Source of the DNA: Pseudoalteromonas sp. '520P1 No. 423'
GTDB taxonomy: Bacteria > Pseudomonadota > Gammaproteobacteria > Enterobacterales > Alteromonadaceae
DNA length: 64,000 bases
Reading direction: 5' to 3'
Assembly: GCF_001269985.1 (NCBI RefSeq)
Contig: NZ_BBZB01000001.1
Coordinates: 124,001-188,000 of the forward strand
Shown: piece by piece, positions 46,084 through 58,108 of the stretch
Position numbering within the stretch: the first letter of the stretch is position 1
Layout of the letters: every line of letters starts with the position of its first letter
Made by a program: the position numbers and the translations under genes
Notes under the pieces: generated by a model
What the model was told of the DNA's origin: nothing
What the model saw: the letters and a program-made list of their open reading frames with translations, nothing else
Database searches by the model: none

Positions 46084-47442
46084 ATGAAAACAAAATTAAC
46101 TTTATTAAGTGCTATTATTCTTTCTTCAAGCCTTTTACTTAACCCTAGTATTAGCCAAGCAAAATTACCCGTAGCTGTTAATGGGGAGCAACTTCCGACA
46201 CTTGCACCTATGCTAGAAAAAATAACCCCAGGTGTTGTAAGTATTAATGTGACTGGTGCCAAAGAAGTGCGCCGCAAAGTCGACCCTAGAGAATTTTTCT
46301 TTGGTAATCCACGCCAACAACGCAGTCAAAAACAACCTTTTAGTGGTTTGGGTTCTGGCGTTATCATAGATGCTGATGAAGGTTTTGTTGTCACAAACAA
46401 CCATGTGATCCAAGATGCCGAAAAAATCATTATAAAAATGCATGATGGTCGTGAATACCAAGCAGAACTTGTTGGCACAGATAAAGAATCAGATATAGCA
46501 CTATTAAAAATTGATTCCGATAACTTAGTTGAAGTGAAATTAGCTAACTCAGATAAACTTCGTGTAGGTGACTTTACCGTTGCCATTGGTAATCCATTTG
46601 GTTTAAGCCATACGGTTACGTCAGGCATTGTAAGTGCTATGGGCCGAAGCGGTCTAAATATTGAAGGCTATGAAGACTTTATTCAAACTGATGCAGCTAT
46701 TAACCAAGGTAACTCTGGTGGTGCTTTAGTTAATTTACGTGGTGAACTAATCGGTATTAATACGGCAATCTTAGGCGCCTCTGGTGGCAATGTCGGCATA
46801 GGCTTTGCTATCCCATCAAATATGATGAAAAACCTAGTAGATCAAATAGTAGAGCATGGTGAAGTTAAACGTGGCACTTTAGGCATTTCAGGCAGAACGC
46901 TTAATGCTGGCATTGCAAAAGCACAACAACTTGATGTTAAGCAAGGTGCGATTGTAATGAGTGTGAGTGAGGATTCAGCAGCATCAGAAGCAGGCATTAA
47001 AACAGGCGATGTTATTGTTGGTGTAAATGGTAATGATATTCAAGGGTTTCAAGAACTCCGCAGTAAAATATCTACCTTAGGCGAAGGTAAAAAAGTAAAG
47101 CTACAACTTATTCGGGATGGTAAAAATAAAACTGTTAAAGTCACTTTACGTGGTGCGCAATTAGCAAAAGTTGAATCTGACAAACTTCACCCTATGTTAC
47201 GTGGTAGCGCGCTTGAAGTTGGTAAAACGAAAGATGACACTAAAGGTATCGTCGTAACAGAAGTTGACGAAAGATCGCCTGCAGCACGTGTTGGTTTTGA
47301 AGCGGGTGATGTCATTATGCAAGTAAACAGAAAACGCGTATCTAATTTACGAGAATTAACCGATTCACTTAAAGATGTGAATGGCAATATTGTATTAGGT
47401 ATAAAACGTGGCCATGAATCTATTTTCTTATTAATTCAATAA
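46084..47442 (+). CDS. degQ: periplasmic serine protease DegQ (Do family)
   Basis: The 452-residue protease has a signal peptide (about 1-26), catalytic His107 (TNNHVI), Asp137 (SDIALL) and Ser211 (GNSGGAL), and two PDZ domains (about 255-345 and 365-450). It degrades or chaperones misfolded periplasmic proteins. DegP and DegQ are hard to tell apart by sequence; the position before degS supports DegQ. Confidence 0.93.
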   Translation: MKTKLTLLSAIILSSSLLLNPSISQAKLPVAVNGEQLPTLAPMLEKITPGVVSINVTGAKEVRRKVDPREFFFGNPRQQRSQKQPFSGLGSGVIIDADEGFVVTNNHVIQDAEKIIIKMHDGREYQAELVGTDKESDIALLKIDSDNLVEVKLANSDKLRVGDFTVAIGNPFGLSHTVTSGIVSAMGRSGLNIEGYEDFIQTDAAINQGNSGGALVNLRGELIGINTAILGASGGNVGIGFAIPSNMMKNLVDQIVEHGEVKRGTLGISGRTLNAGIAKAQQLDVKQGAIVMSVSEDSAASEAGIKTGDVIVGVNGNDIQGFQELRSKISTLGEGKKVKLQLIRDGKNKTVKVTLRGAQLAKVESDKLHPMLRGSALEVGKTKDDTKGIVVTEVDERSPAARVGFEAGDVIMQVNRKRVSNLRELTDSLKDVNGNIVLGIKRGHESIFLLIQ

Positions 47443-47463
47443 TATTTAATACAAATAAAATTT

Positions 47464-47496
47464 AAAAAGAAACAATATTCTGTATTGTTTCTTTTT
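47464..47496 (+). terminator. terminator after degQ
   Basis: A 14-bp perfect stem (AAAAAGAAACAATA at 47464-47477, TATTGTTTCTTTTT at 47483-47496) with a 5-nt loop ends in a T-run. It lies 21 bp past the degQ stop and 63 bp before degS. Confidence 0.9.
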
Positions 47497-47559
47497 TTGT
47501 GTCATTTTCAGTCATTTATGCCATCATAGTGATATTCGTATTTAGTAGTTTATTTCCTT

Positions 47560-48654
47560 GTGCTTAAATCCTTAAAATTTTTACTCTCACCTATCTTAAT
47601 TGGACTAGGAATCGCTTTCTTAGTTTTATTAATGAAGCCATCACTAAGGCCTGCGTTTTGGCCCGCTAACATTTTATTCTCAGAACAATCAAACACGATT
47701 ACACAATCCCATTTAACATTCGCAGATGCAGTACAAAAATCAGCACCGGCAGTTGTGACTATCTATTCTGAGAGCTTTAGCAGCCAACCTCGCTACGCAA
47801 GCCAAAGAGCTGCTCAAGAGTTGGGATCTGGTGTTATCATGTCTGAAGATGGGTATATATTAACTAACTATCATGTTATTAATAATGCTGACCAAGTTAT
47901 TGTTATTTTAGCTGATGGACGTCAATTTAATGAAGCGCAATTAGTTGGCTTTGATACTGTTACGGATTTAGCATTGTTAAAAATAGATGCTAAACAATTA
48001 CCTGTTGTACCAACTGAAGATAGTTTTTTACCACAAGTAGGTGATGTCGTTTTAGCAATTGGTAATCCGCTAAATTTAGGCCAAACCATTACTCAAGGCA
48101 TTATTAGTGCGACAGGAAAGCAAAATATATCTCAAAGCTCACATACCAATTTATTACAAATGGATGCAGCTATAAATGTAGGTAACTCAGGCGGTGCACT
48201 CGTTAATTCCAATGGTATTTTAGTTGGTATTAATTCAGCCCAATTTAGAGCAAAACGTAATATCGATATTCAGGGGATTTTCTTTGCAGTACCTTATTCA
48301 ATTGCAAAAGATGTCATGAAGAAACTCATTAAGTATGGCCAAGTGGTAAGAGGCTACTTAGGATTTGCAGCAACTGCTGTCGATAGCTCAGGGGAAGCTA
48401 TTAGAGATCAGTTTAGTAAGGTTTCAGGTATGCGAATTAATAACTTAGACCCACTAGGACCCGCTTGGCAAGCTGGTTTGCAAAATCAAGATATCATCAT
48501 TAAAATTGATGACCAGTCCGTTATAAACATACAACAAACATTAGAACTAATAGGTAATACCAAACCAGGTACTGTAATGGACTTTGAGTTAATACGTAAT
48601 TCGAAAAAGCATACAATAGCAGTGACCGTAATGGAATTAGAACCTGTGTTATAG
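47560..48654 (+). CDS. degS: membrane-anchored regulatory protease DegS
   Basis: The 364-residue protease has an N-terminal membrane anchor (about 5-25), His105 (TNYHVI), Asp136 (TDLALL) and Ser210 (GNSGGAL), then a single PDZ domain (about 255-360). DegS starts the cleavage of RseA that frees sigma-E. The start is GTG at 47560, and no strong ribosome site is seen, which may keep levels low. It follows the degQ terminator and so needs its own promoter. Confidence 0.93.
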   Translation: MLKSLKFLLSPILIGLGIAFLVLLMKPSLRPAFWPANILFSEQSNTITQSHLTFADAVQKSAPAVVTIYSESFSSQPRYASQRAAQELGSGVIMSEDGYILTNYHVINNADQVIVILADGRQFNEAQLVGFDTVTDLALLKIDAKQLPVVPTEDSFLPQVGDVVLAIGNPLNLGQTITQGIISATGKQNISQSSHTNLLQMDAAINVGNSGGALVNSNGILVGINSAQFRAKRNIDIQGIFFAVPYSIAKDVMKKLIKYGQVVRGYLGFAATAVDSSGEAIRDQFSKVSGMRINNLDPLGPAWQAGLQNQDIIIKIDDQSVINIQQTLELIGNTKPGTVMDFELIRNSKKHTIAVTVMELEPVL

Positions 48655-48680
48655 CGCAGTTCATTAATACTGTTGACATA

Positions 48681-48706
48681 AAAAACGCGTCTTATAACGC
48701 GTTTTT
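48681..48706. terminator. bidirectional terminator between degS and murA
   Basis: AAAAACGCG (48681-48689) and CGCGTTTTT (48698-48706) form a 9-bp stem with T-runs on both strands, placed between two convergent stops. Confidence 0.88.
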
Positions 48707-48739
48707 TTATTTTAGGTGGAGTTCGAGTCTTAAAGAAGT

Positions 48740-50264
<1,525 letters not shown>

Positions 50265-50271
50265 TAGCTCT

Positions 50272-50565
50272 TTACTCAAATAAGTGACTTACCTGACCTA
50301 ATTGCATTAATTTTTGCAGCTGCTCAGGTATATTGTTTAATTCAAGGCGAATGCCTTGCTGCCGTAATTCAGATAATATGTGAATTAACCAAGCTAAGCC
50401 AGCAGTGTCAACCCTTAATACTTCTGAAAGGTCAAAATTAATACAATCATCACCTTTTGAGGCTATTTTTTTTATATTAGAATGCGCCATCACTGTTTCA
50501 CGGCTCATTTCACCAGATAAATTAAAATGACCGTTTGATTCATGTATTAAATTAAGTTTGGTCAT
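50272..50565 (-). CDS. mlaB: MlaB, STAS-domain subunit of phospholipid transporter
   Basis: The 97-residue STAS protein has FDLSEVLRVDTAGLAWLIHIL, with the conserved serine position occupied by Thr (VDTAG), as in the family's activating motif. MlaB stabilises the MlaFE ATPase complex on the inner membrane. It follows mlaC by 5 bp. Confidence 0.92.
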   Translation of the reverse strand: MTKLNLIHESNGHFNLSGEMSRETVMAHSNIKKIASKGDDCINFDLSEVLRVDTAGLAWLIHILSELRQQGIRLELNNIPEQLQKLMQLGQVSHLFE

Positions 50566-50570
50566 TGAAA

Positions 50571-51242
50571 TTATTTACCTTTAGCTTGAACCGGAAGCTT
50601 ACTTTTGTTTTCAAGTAAAGTGATCACATGATCTATGCCTTCTTTACGTATGATACCGTGCAATTCACTTTGTTTAGCATCTAATAAACTAATACCTTCA
50701 GCAACCATATCGTATGCACGCCATTGACCTTTTTTACTCTTTTTCATTTTAAATGAAATACGAATATCAGGTTTACCTTCCTCAACAATGCGTGTGCCGA
50801 CTTTTACTTTAGTTTTTTTATCTAACTTTTGAGCAGGGTCAAATTTAACAACTTGATCAGTGTATTGTGTAAAAACACCTGCATAAGTTGTTACTAAATA
50901 ACCTTTAAATACACCAATAAAACGTTTAATTTTTGCATATTCTTTTTTCCTTTCTACTTTATCTTCAATATTTTTAACTTTACTGATGTAGCTACCAAGT
51001 ACTTTTAGTGCTGCGTATTTATAGTCAATATAAGGTAATAACTCTTCTTCAACGACGACCTTTAAATGGTTTGGATCATCATTTATAACACTCTGATCTT
51101 TAGCTAAGCGATCAAATGTATTACCCGCAATCTCTTTAATCGCTACATATGGATTTTCAAGTGATACTTGCTCCGCCGCTGCGATATTAGAAAATAAAAT
51201 TATGATTATTGATAAAATTAAAACTGTAATTTTGTTTAGCAT
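50571..51242 (-). CDS. mlaC: MlaC, periplasmic phospholipid shuttle
   Basis: The 223-residue protein has a signal peptide (MLNKITVLILSIIIILFSNIAAA), then the Tol/Mla family pattern VEEELLPYIDYKYAALKVLG and a C-terminal MKKSKKGQWRAYDMVAEGISL. It carries phospholipid across the periplasm between the outer membrane and MlaFEDB. It is packed between mlaD and mlaB with 2-5 bp gaps. Confidence 0.95.
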   Translation of the reverse strand: MLNKITVLILSIIIILFSNIAAAEQVSLENPYVAIKEIAGNTFDRLAKDQSVINDDPNHLKVVVEEELLPYIDYKYAALKVLGSYISKVKNIEDKVERKKEYAKIKRFIGVFKGYLVTTYAGVFTQYTDQVVKFDPAQKLDKKTKVKVGTRIVEEGKPDIRISFKMKKSKKGQWRAYDMVAEGISLLDAKQSELHGIIRKEGIDHVITLLENKSKLPVQAKGK

Positions 51243-51244
51243 GG

Positions 51245-51757
51245 TTATTCGCTACCCTGATTAAATAAAAACTGACCAATTAATTCTTCTAAAACTAATG
51301 CTGATTTAGTATCTGTAATAAAATCACCATCAACCAATATCTTTAATTCTTCTTGCCCAAATAAATCATTTAATTCATCATCTGCATCTGATTCACTGAT
51401 TAATACACCTGGATTCAAGCCTAAATATTGCTCACCTAAAATACCAGAAGTTAATATATTGACCGCTGTTGTCTCAGAAAAATTGCTGTAATCTGTAGAT
51501 ATTTCCATAGCAACAACTGGTAAGTAGTCACTTTTATCCAGTGTGATACTTGTAACTCTTCCGATTACAACACCACCAACTTTAATTGGTGAACGCACTT
51601 TTAAAGAACCGATATTTTCAAACTTCGCATTTAATGTGTAAGTTTCGCCAGTTGAACCTATACCAGCATTAGCAACATTTAATGCCAACATAACCAACGC
51701 TAAAACACCTAATGAAACAAAAAAACCTACTAAAATTTCTATTTTCCTTGAAACCAT
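51245..51757 (-). CDS. mlaD: MlaD, MCE-domain lipid-binding subunit
   Basis: The 170-residue protein has a single TM (about 5-27) and an MCE domain (about 38-120) with KFENIGSLKVRSPIKVGGVVIGRVTSI. It forms a hexameric ring in the periplasm attached to MlaFE. It follows mlaE by 37 bp. Confidence 0.96.
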   Translation of the reverse strand: MVSRKIEILVGFFVSLGVLALVMLALNVANAGIGSTGETYTLNAKFENIGSLKVRSPIKVGGVVIGRVTSITLDKSDYLPVVAMEISTDYSNFSETTAVNILTSGILGEQYLGLNPGVLISESDADDELNDLFGQEELKILVDGDFITDTKSALVLEELIGQFLFNQGSE

Positions 51758-51794
51758 TACTTTTTACCTTGTAAAACTAAATTTTTATCAATTA

Positions 51795-52574
51795 TTAACT
51801 GCTGAACATTACTGCTGTTAATACAAAATCAAACCCTAAAACCGCTAATGAAGACTGCACAACCGTTTTTGTTGTTGCATTACTAATACCTTCTGACGTT
51901 GGGATACAGTCATACCCTCGGTACAAAGCAATCCATGTAATTAGAAAAGCAAAAACAACTGTTTTAATAATTCCGTTTAAAATATCTTTCTCAAAAGACA
52001 CTTCCGCTTGCATGATTGACCAAAAGCTTCCGGTATCAACTCCAAGCCAATTTACGCCAACCAAATGAGCACCTAATATGCCTACAGCAGAAAAGATTAA
52101 CGCTAATAACGGCATACTGATCATACCCGCCCAAAAGCGTGGCGCTATGATTCTTTTTAAAGGATCTACCGCCATCATTTCTAAACTACTCAGTTGCTCA
52201 GTCGCTTTCATTAAACCTATTTCAGCCGTTAGCGCACTACCTGCGCGGCCTGCGAACAATAAAGCGGTCACTACTGGGCCTAATTCTCTTAATAAACTAA
52301 GCGCAACTAATGGCCCTAAACTGCCTTCCGCACCATACCCTTGTAAAACAGTATAGCCCTGTAAAGCCAATACCATACCGATAAATAAACCAGATACGAT
52401 AATTATAATAAGAGATAAAAAACCAACAGAGTAAAGTTGCTTAATTAATAATGGCGTGCCTTTTTTAAAGTTAGGGAGACTAAATAAGGCGCCTAACAAT
52501 AAACTTGTGGCTCTACCTATAGAAGAAAAACGCTCAATAGTTGATTTCCCCCACCTTTGCCAAAAAGCAATCAT
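51795..52574 (-). CDS. mlaE: MlaE, permease subunit of phospholipid transporter
   Basis: The 259-residue permease has five or so TMs, the conserved [38 protein letters not shown] segment (about 85-120) and a C-terminal [19 protein letters not shown]. It overlaps mlaF by 4 bp. Its role is transport of phospholipids that maintains outer-membrane lipid asymmetry. Confidence 0.96.
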   Translation of the reverse strand: MIAFWQRWGKSTIERFSSIGRATSLLLGALFSLPNFKKGTPLLIKQLYSVGFLSLIIIIVSGLFIGMVLALQGYTVLQGYGAEGSLGPLVALSLLRELGPVVTALLFAGRAGSALTAEIGLMKATEQLSSLEMMAVDPLKRIIAPRFWAGMISMPLLALIFSAVGILGAHLVGVNWLGVDTGSFWSIMQAEVSFEKDILNGIIKTVVFAFLITWIALYRGYDCIPTSEGISNATTKTVVQSSLAVLGFDFVLTAVMFSS

Positions 52575-53401
52575 TGTAGCTCTCCTTCGCTTTGTTCTAA
52601 CAACAAATCTTTTGCATAATCTTTTGCTTCAAAATGAAATGGTACAGGGCCATCAGATAACCCTTGTAGAAATTGTTGTACCAAAGGTGATTCATGTTTT
52701 AGCATATCTTCTGGCGAACCTTCTCCTATTACGCCCTTATCAGCAATAATAATGACATGATCTGCAATGCTCATTACCTCTGTTACATCATGGGTGACAA
52801 TTAATGAACTTATATTGAGTACATTGTTTAAAGACTTTATTAATTTTACCAATACACCCATCGAAATAGGATCTTGTCCGGCAAAAGGTTCATCGTACAT
52901 AATAAGATCTGGGTCTAATGCAATCGAACGCGCTAAAGCAGCACGTCTTGCCATACCACCAGATAACTCTGAAGGCATTAAATCTTTTGCGCCACGTAAA
53001 CCAACCAGTTCTAACTTCAGTAATACAATTATGCGGATCAGCTCTTCATTTAATGTTGTATGCTCTCTTATAGGAAATGCAACATTGTCAAAAACAGACA
53101 TATCCGTAAATAATGCACCGCTTTGAAATAACATACTCATTTTTTTTCGAGCTTGATATAAAGTCTTACGCGACATTTTAGGAATACTATTTTGCTCAAA
53201 TAAAATATCACCTGACTCAGGTTTAAGCTGGCCACCAATAAGCCTAAGCATAGTTGTTTTACCTATACCGCTTGGCCCCATTATGGCTGTGATCTTACCT
53301 TTAGGCACACTAAAGGACATGTTTTTATAGATAACACGCTCACCCCTTGTAAAGGTCACATCCTTGATTTCAACTATGTTTTGCGACAAGTCGCTCTCCA
53401 A
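52571..53401 (-). CDS. mlaF: MlaF, ATPase subunit of phospholipid transporter
   Basis: The 276-residue ATPase has Walker A GPSGIGKT, the signature [14 protein letters not shown] and Walker [15 protein letters not shown], with the family-typical GQDP. It is the first gene of mlaFEDCB-ibaG-murA on the minus strand. The 216-bp gap to the divergent exchanger gene probably holds promoters for both directions, which I did not resolve. Confidence 0.96.
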   Translation of the reverse strand: MESDLSQNIVEIKDVTFTRGERVIYKNMSFSVPKGKITAIMGPSGIGKTTMLRLIGGQLKPESGDILFEQNSIPKMSRKTLYQARKKMSMLFQSGALFTDMSVFDNVAFPIREHTTLNEELIRIIVLLKLELVGLRGAKDLMPSELSGGMARRAALARSIALDPDLIMYDEPFAGQDPISMGVLVKLIKSLNNVLNISSLIVTHDVTEVMSIADHVIIIADKGVIGEGSPEDMLKHESPLVQQFLQGLSDGPVPFHFEAKDYAKDLLLEQSEGELQ

Positions 53402-53617
53402 TACATTTTTGCTGGAGGGTATTTTAAGCTTTTTTTAACATTTTGGGACAAAATAAAAGTAAAATTTTGTAAGAAAAAGCAATTGAGTTGTGTGGAAGTA
53501 TGATTATTAGCCAAAATAACTTTACATGCGAACAATATTGCCATTATACATTTAGTGCAGTTCTTGCTAGAATTTAGGGTTATTATCCTTCAAATATTGG
53601 CTTAAAATTAACTTACC

Positions 53618-54601
53618 ATGTTAACTCCTATCATTTTACCAAGTATCATTTTACTTATTGCATTCGCAGCCTTAGTTTGGAGCGCAGACAGATTTGTGTA
53701 TGGCGCAGCAGCTATTGCAAGAAACCTTGGCGTACCAACTCTTATTGTTGGTTTAACCATAGTCGCAATGGGATCTTCTGCACCTGAGATGATGGTATCG
53801 GCTTCAGCTGCTTTAGCCGACAAAACAAATACAGCAGTTGGTAATGCCATAGGCTCAAATATTACTAACATTTTACTGGTTTTAGGTGTAACCGCATTAA
53901 TTAAGCCATTATTAGTAACTTCCTCCACATTAAAGCGTGAAATGCCAATATTAATGCTTATTTCACTCGGTGCATGGTATGTGATTAGTGATAATTATTT
54001 TTCAGCTCCTGAAGGCACAGCTTTATTAGTCGGTTTTATCATTTTTATTCTTGGCCTTATTTACATAGCAAAAAATCAAAAAAGCGAAGAAGCAGACCCT
54101 TTTGTTGCTGAAGCATGTGGTGATGTGCCAAGTAACGTGAGCAATAAATCTGCAATCTTTTGGTTAGTCTTTGGATTAATATTATTACCTGTAAGCTCGC
54201 ATTTTTTAATTGGTTCAGCAGTTGAAATTGCGCAACACTTTGGCATGAGTGATTTAGTGATAGGTTTAACCATTATCGCTATTGGCACTAGCTTACCTGA
54301 ATTGGCAGCCTGTATTGCTGGGGTTTTAAAAGGAGAAGATGACTTAGCGCTAGGTAATATCATAGGCTCTAATATTTTCAATTTGTTAGCAGTATTGCCA
54401 CTTGCGGGTATGATTAATCCATCTGATATAGACCCAGGCGCGGCTTCTAGAGATATGATGGTGATGCTAGGTGCTACGGTTGTTTTAATTGCAATGAGCT
54501 TGAATTTAAAGGGAACCCGCCGCATTAATAGAATAGAAGGTGCTACTTTATTATGCGGATTTTTCGCTTATCAATATTATATTTTTTCACAAGTAGCTTA
54601 A
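53618..54601 (+). CDS. yrbG: calcium/sodium antiporter (YrbG/CaxA family)
   Basis: The 327-residue protein has ten or so TMs in two inverted repeats, each with the ion-binding motif: GSSAPEMMVSASAAL plus GNAIGSNITNILLVLG in the first and GTSLPELAACIAGVL plus GNIIGSNIFNLLAVLP in the second. It exchanges Ca2+ and Na+ at the inner membrane. It heads the kds-lpt cluster as in E. coli and is divergent from mlaF. Confidence 0.94.
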   Translation: MLTPIILPSIILLIAFAALVWSADRFVYGAAAIARNLGVPTLIVGLTIVAMGSSAPEMMVSASAALADKTNTAVGNAIGSNITNILLVLGVTALIKPLLVTSSTLKREMPILMLISLGAWYVISDNYFSAPEGTALLVGFIIFILGLIYIAKNQKSEEADPFVAEACGDVPSNVSNKSAIFWLVFGLILLPVSSHFLIGSAVEIAQHFGMSDLVIGLTIIAIGTSLPELAACIAGVLKGEDDLALGNIIGSNIFNLLAVLPLAGMINPSDIDPGAASRDMMVMLGATVVLIAMSLNLKGTRRINRIEGATLLCGFFAYQYYIFSQVA

Positions 54602-54643
54602 TTGCTTTAAAAATATCATTTAAAGTAAAATCAGAGGAATTAC

Positions 54644-55615
54644 ATGTCGTTGCAAGATTTTATAACTCGTGGAAAGCAAGTTTTAGTGATAGAAAAACAA
54701 GCTATTAAGCAACTAGATCAATATATTGATCAAAACTTTCAGAACGCTTGTCAGCTTATGTTTGACTGTACAGGCCGTATTATCGTTATTGGCATGGGAA
54801 AGTCAGGCCATATAGGTAATAAAATTGCAGCTACACTTGCAAGCACAGGCACGCCTTCATTTTTTGTTCACCCAGGAGAAGCAAGCCACGGTGATTTAGG
54901 CATGATCACTTCACAAGATGTAGTTATATTAATTTCTAACTCTGGTGAAACCAGTGAAGTTATTAATATTATTCCTGTACTAAAACGCATTGGCGCTAAA
55001 ATGGTAAGTATGTCCGGCAATATTGACTCTTCATTAGCTAAACTATCCGATGTGCATGTTTGCATTAAAGTTGAACAAGAAGCATGCCCTCTAGGTCTTG
55101 CGCCAACAGCAAGTACGACAGCAACCTTAGTGATGGGTGATGCCTTTGCTGTCGCCTTACTTGAAGCCAGAGGTTTTACAGCAGATGATTTTGCATTATC
55201 TCATCCGGGCGGTAGTTTAGGTAAACGCTTATTACTAACTTTAAAAGATATTATGCACAGTGGCATTCACATTCCGATTGTAAAATGTGATGATATTATA
55301 AAAGATGCGCTGATAGAGATGTCTGAAAAAGGACTTGGCATGACTGCAATCGTCAATAGCAAAAACCAACTTCAAGGTATTTTTACTGATGGTGACTTAC
55401 GGCGTATTCTAGAGCAAAAGATTGATATCCATAATACTAAAATCAGTGACGTTATGACAACACAATGCACGACTGTTAACCCAGACATGCTAGCAGCTCA
55501 AGCTTTAAATATAATGGAAAACAAACGTATAAATGGTCTATTAGTGGTAAATGAATCACAACAACCTATTGGCGCACTAAACATGCAAGATTTATTGAAA
55601 GCAGGTGTATTTTAA
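54644..55615 (+). CDS. kdsD: arabinose-5-phosphate isomerase KdsD
   Basis: The 323-residue enzyme has a SIS domain with GMGKSGHIGNKIAATLASTGTP and SNSGETSEV, and two C-terminal CBS domains (about 205-320). It supplies arabinose 5-phosphate for Kdo of lipopolysaccharide. It overlaps kdsC by one base. Confidence 0.96.
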   Translation: MSLQDFITRGKQVLVIEKQAIKQLDQYIDQNFQNACQLMFDCTGRIIVIGMGKSGHIGNKIAATLASTGTPSFFVHPGEASHGDLGMITSQDVVILISNSGETSEVINIIPVLKRIGAKMVSMSGNIDSSLAKLSDVHVCIKVEQEACPLGLAPTASTTATLVMGDAFAVALLEARGFTADDFALSHPGGSLGKRLLLTLKDIMHSGIHIPIVKCDDIIKDALIEMSEKGLGMTAIVNSKNQLQGIFTDGDLRRILEQKIDIHNTKISDVMTTQCTTVNPDMLAAQALNIMENKRINGLLVVNESQQPIGALNMQDLLKAGVF

Positions 55616-56193
55616 TGTCTGAAAAAAAACCAATTGAAGCGCTAACATTTGCAGAGCTATACCAAGAAGTTTCTGAAGAAACAGTGCAACTAGCCAGTAA
55701 AATAAAATTACTTATTTGTGATATTGATGGCGTATTTTCTGATGGCCGTATTTACTTAGGTAATCAAGGTGAAGAATTAAAGGCATTTAATACTAAAGAT
55801 GGCTTTGGTATTAAGGCGTTAATTAATGCCGGAATTGAAGTTGCCGTGATCACCGGTAGACAATCAAATATTGTACAAAATAGAATGTCTAACCTAAATG
55901 TAAAACATATTTATCAAGGTCAAGAAAATAAGCTAATATCATATCAACAACTCAAAGATGATTTATCGCTAACTGACAGTGAAATAGCCTATATCGGCGA
56001 TGACGCACCTGACTTACCTGTCATGCAGGAAGTTGGATTTGCAGTTGCGGTTAATGATGCACATCCACTTATAAGCCATATCTCACATTATAAAACCATG
56101 TTACCGGGTGGCTTTGGCGCTGTAAGAGAGCTAACTGACTTATTAATGTTGTCACAAAATAAAGTTTTATTATGTGAAGGCACAAGTGCATGA
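55615..56193 (+). CDS. kdsC: Kdo-8-phosphate phosphatase KdsC
   Basis: The 192-residue HAD enzyme has the nucleophile motif LLICDIDGVFSDGR (about 32-45), KDGFGIKALINAGIEVAVITGRQS and YIGDDAPDLPVM. It has an extra N-terminal stretch of about 20 residues compared with short versions. It releases Kdo, the step before CMP activation. It overlaps lptC by 4 bp. Confidence 0.96.
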   Translation: MSEKKPIEALTFAELYQEVSEETVQLASKIKLLICDIDGVFSDGRIYLGNQGEELKAFNTKDGFGIKALINAGIEVAVITGRQSNIVQNRMSNLNVKHIYQGQENKLISYQQLKDDLSLTDSEIAYIGDDAPDLPVMQEVGFAVAVNDAHPLISHISHYKTMLPGGFGAVRELTDLLMLSQNKVLLCEGTSA

Positions 56194-56768
56194 ACCTAGC
56201 TAGGCTGCTCCTCAGTGCTATATTTTTCAGCATCATGCTGTGGTTATGGTATCCCTACCTGACCACCAGCAAAGAAACCGCTGTTTCCACACCTGAAATA
56301 GAAGTACTTCCCGATTACACCGCTGACACTTTAAAACAAACAGTTTTTGACAAACAAGGGCATGTTAGCCATAAAGTAACAGCTAAAAAAATGGAACTCT
56401 ATCAAGAGCTTGGTTTTACACACTTTACTGAGCCCACTTTTACTTTATTTTCTGAAAATGATGTATGGGCAATCAGTGCCGCTGAAGCGACATTATATGA
56501 GAATAATAATAATAAAAAATTAATTTTAGAGCAAAGCGTTGTGGCTAAAAATCTGAACCCAATCGCGATGGTACAAAAAATTACTACCGAACAAATAGAG
56601 ATTTATATTCAAGACTCAACCATGCATTCAGATCAGTTAACCACGATGACAGGTCCAAACTTGTTAATTACAGGTAAAGGTCTCAATGCAGATCTAAATA
56701 AAGAAACGCTTGAATTAATCAACCATACTCAAACTATTTACTACGATAAAGAAAATTATGACCAATAA
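56190..56768 (+). CDS. lptC: LPS export protein LptC
   Basis: The 192-residue protein has an N-terminal TM (about 3-20) and a beta-jellyroll domain that accepts LPS from LptB2FG and passes it to LptA. Sequence is poorly conserved in the family; assignment leans on the layout and on lying between kdsC and lptA with overlaps of 4 and 11 bp. Confidence 0.92.
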   Translation: MNLARLLLSAIFFSIMLWLWYPYLTTSKETAVSTPEIEVLPDYTADTLKQTVFDKQGHVSHKVTAKKMELYQELGFTHFTEPTFTLFSENDVWAISAAEATLYENNNNKKLILEQSVVAKNLNPIAMVQKITTEQIEIYIQDSTMHSDQLTTMTGPNLLITGKGLNADLNKETLELINHTQTIYYDKENYDQ

Positions 56769-57294
56769 AACAATTTATAAAAAAAGATTTATCATTGCTA
56801 CATTGGCTTTAGTTACTCACTTTAATGTGCAAGCAAAAGAGCTTATCGGCAAGGTATCTATCTCTGCCGATACACAGCAGGCTGATTTAAAAAGAAATAT
56901 TGTAATATTTAAAAATAATGTGGATATCAAACATACAGATAAAAACATCAAAGCTGACTTATTAGAAGTACATAGAAGAAGCGAATTAGGAAAAGAAAAA
57001 CAAATATTGATAGCAACAGGTAACCCAGCTACTTTTATCGGTAAACTTAAAGACGGCAGCCCTGTAACAGCAAGTGCAAAAAATATTCGTTATGACGTTG
57101 AATCTGGTACCCTCACTTTTAAAGGTGATGCAAAAATAAACCAAAGCGGTCAATCAATGAGTGCTAAAACAATTATCTACGATCACCTTCAAGAACTTAT
57201 TACCGCATACAAAGATAAAGACTCAGACCAAAGAGTACACACTGTTTTAACGCCAGTTAAAAAAGAAGAAACTAAACAATCGGGTAATAATTAA
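56758..57294 (+). CDS. lptA: LPS transport periplasmic protein LptA
   Basis: The 178-residue protein has a signal peptide (about 1-26, ending VQAKE), then the OstA-like domain with [24 protein letters not shown] and [20 protein letters not shown]. It forms the periplasmic LPS bridge. It overlaps lptC by 11 bp and lptB by one base. Confidence 0.95.
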   Translation: MTNKTIYKKRFIIATLALVTHFNVQAKELIGKVSISADTQQADLKRNIVIFKNNVDIKHTDKNIKADLLEVHRRSELGKEKQILIATGNPATFIGKLKDGSPVTASAKNIRYDVESGTLTFKGDAKINQSGQSMSAKTIIYDHLQELITAYKDKDSDQRVHTVLTPVKKEETKQSGNN

Positions 57295-58019
57295 TGAGCT
57301 TATTACAAGCAGCGCAACTGGCAAAAAGTTACAACGGCAGGCAAGTCGTAAAAAATGTGAGTTTAGAAGTCAAAGCTGGCACAATCGTTGGATTATTAGG
57401 GCCTAATGGTGCAGGTAAAACCACTTCCTTCTATATGATAGTTGGCCTAGTGCCAAGTGATAAAGGCACTATTAAAATTGATGATGAAGATATCACTTTA
57501 CAGCCTATGCATAATCGTGCTCGTATGGGCATTGGCTACCTACCGCAAGAGTCATCTATTTTCAGAAAGCTGACTGTTTATCAAAATATCATGGCCATAT
57601 TAGAAACTCGCAAACACCTGAATAAGCAACAAAGAGAAGATGCGCTTAATAATTTATTGGATGAATTTAATATTTGCCATATTCGTGATAGCCAAGGTAT
57701 GGCATTATCAGGGGGCGAAAGACGTCGAGTTGAAATTGCCCGAGCTTTAGCAGCTGAACCTAAATTTATTCTATTAGATGAGCCATTTGCAGGTGTTGAT
57801 CCAATTTCAGTATTGGATATTAAAAAAATTATACAACATCTTAAAAATAGAGGTATAGGCGTGTTAATTACAGACCATAATGTGCGTGAAACCTTAGATG
57901 TGTGTGAAAAAGCTTACATTGTTTCCCATGGCGAACTTATCGCATCTGGTACACCTGAAGCCGTTTTAGCTGATCAGACTGTAAGAGACGTTTATCTTGG
58001 TGAACAATTTAGATTATAA
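57294..58019 (+). CDS. lptB: LPS export ATPase LptB
   Basis: The 241-residue ATPase has Walker [11 protein letters not shown]-loop [11 protein letters not shown], signature [15 protein letters not shown] and Walker [17 protein letters not shown], with the family's NVRETL segment. It powers LPS extraction with LptFG, encoded elsewhere. rpoN follows after 89 bp. Confidence 0.97.
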   Translation: MSLLQAAQLAKSYNGRQVVKNVSLEVKAGTIVGLLGPNGAGKTTSFYMIVGLVPSDKGTIKIDDEDITLQPMHNRARMGIGYLPQESSIFRKLTVYQNIMAILETRKHLNKQQREDALNNLLDEFNICHIRDSQGMALSGGERRRVEIARALAAEPKFILLDEPFAGVDPISVLDIKKIIQHLKNRGIGVLITDHNVRETLDVCEKAYIVSHGELIASGTPEAVLADQTVRDVYLGEQFRL

Positions 58020-58108
58020 AAAAATATAAAAAGAAATATGGGCTATACTCAAAATTAAGTAAAAAAGAGTGTATTTAATTTAGACATTATAAGGATTGTT
58101 AAAACTTA

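Noticed and set aside
54076..54525. 149-residue minus-strand frame within yrbG
   Set aside because: It is antisense to a clear membrane exchanger and shows no motifs of its own.
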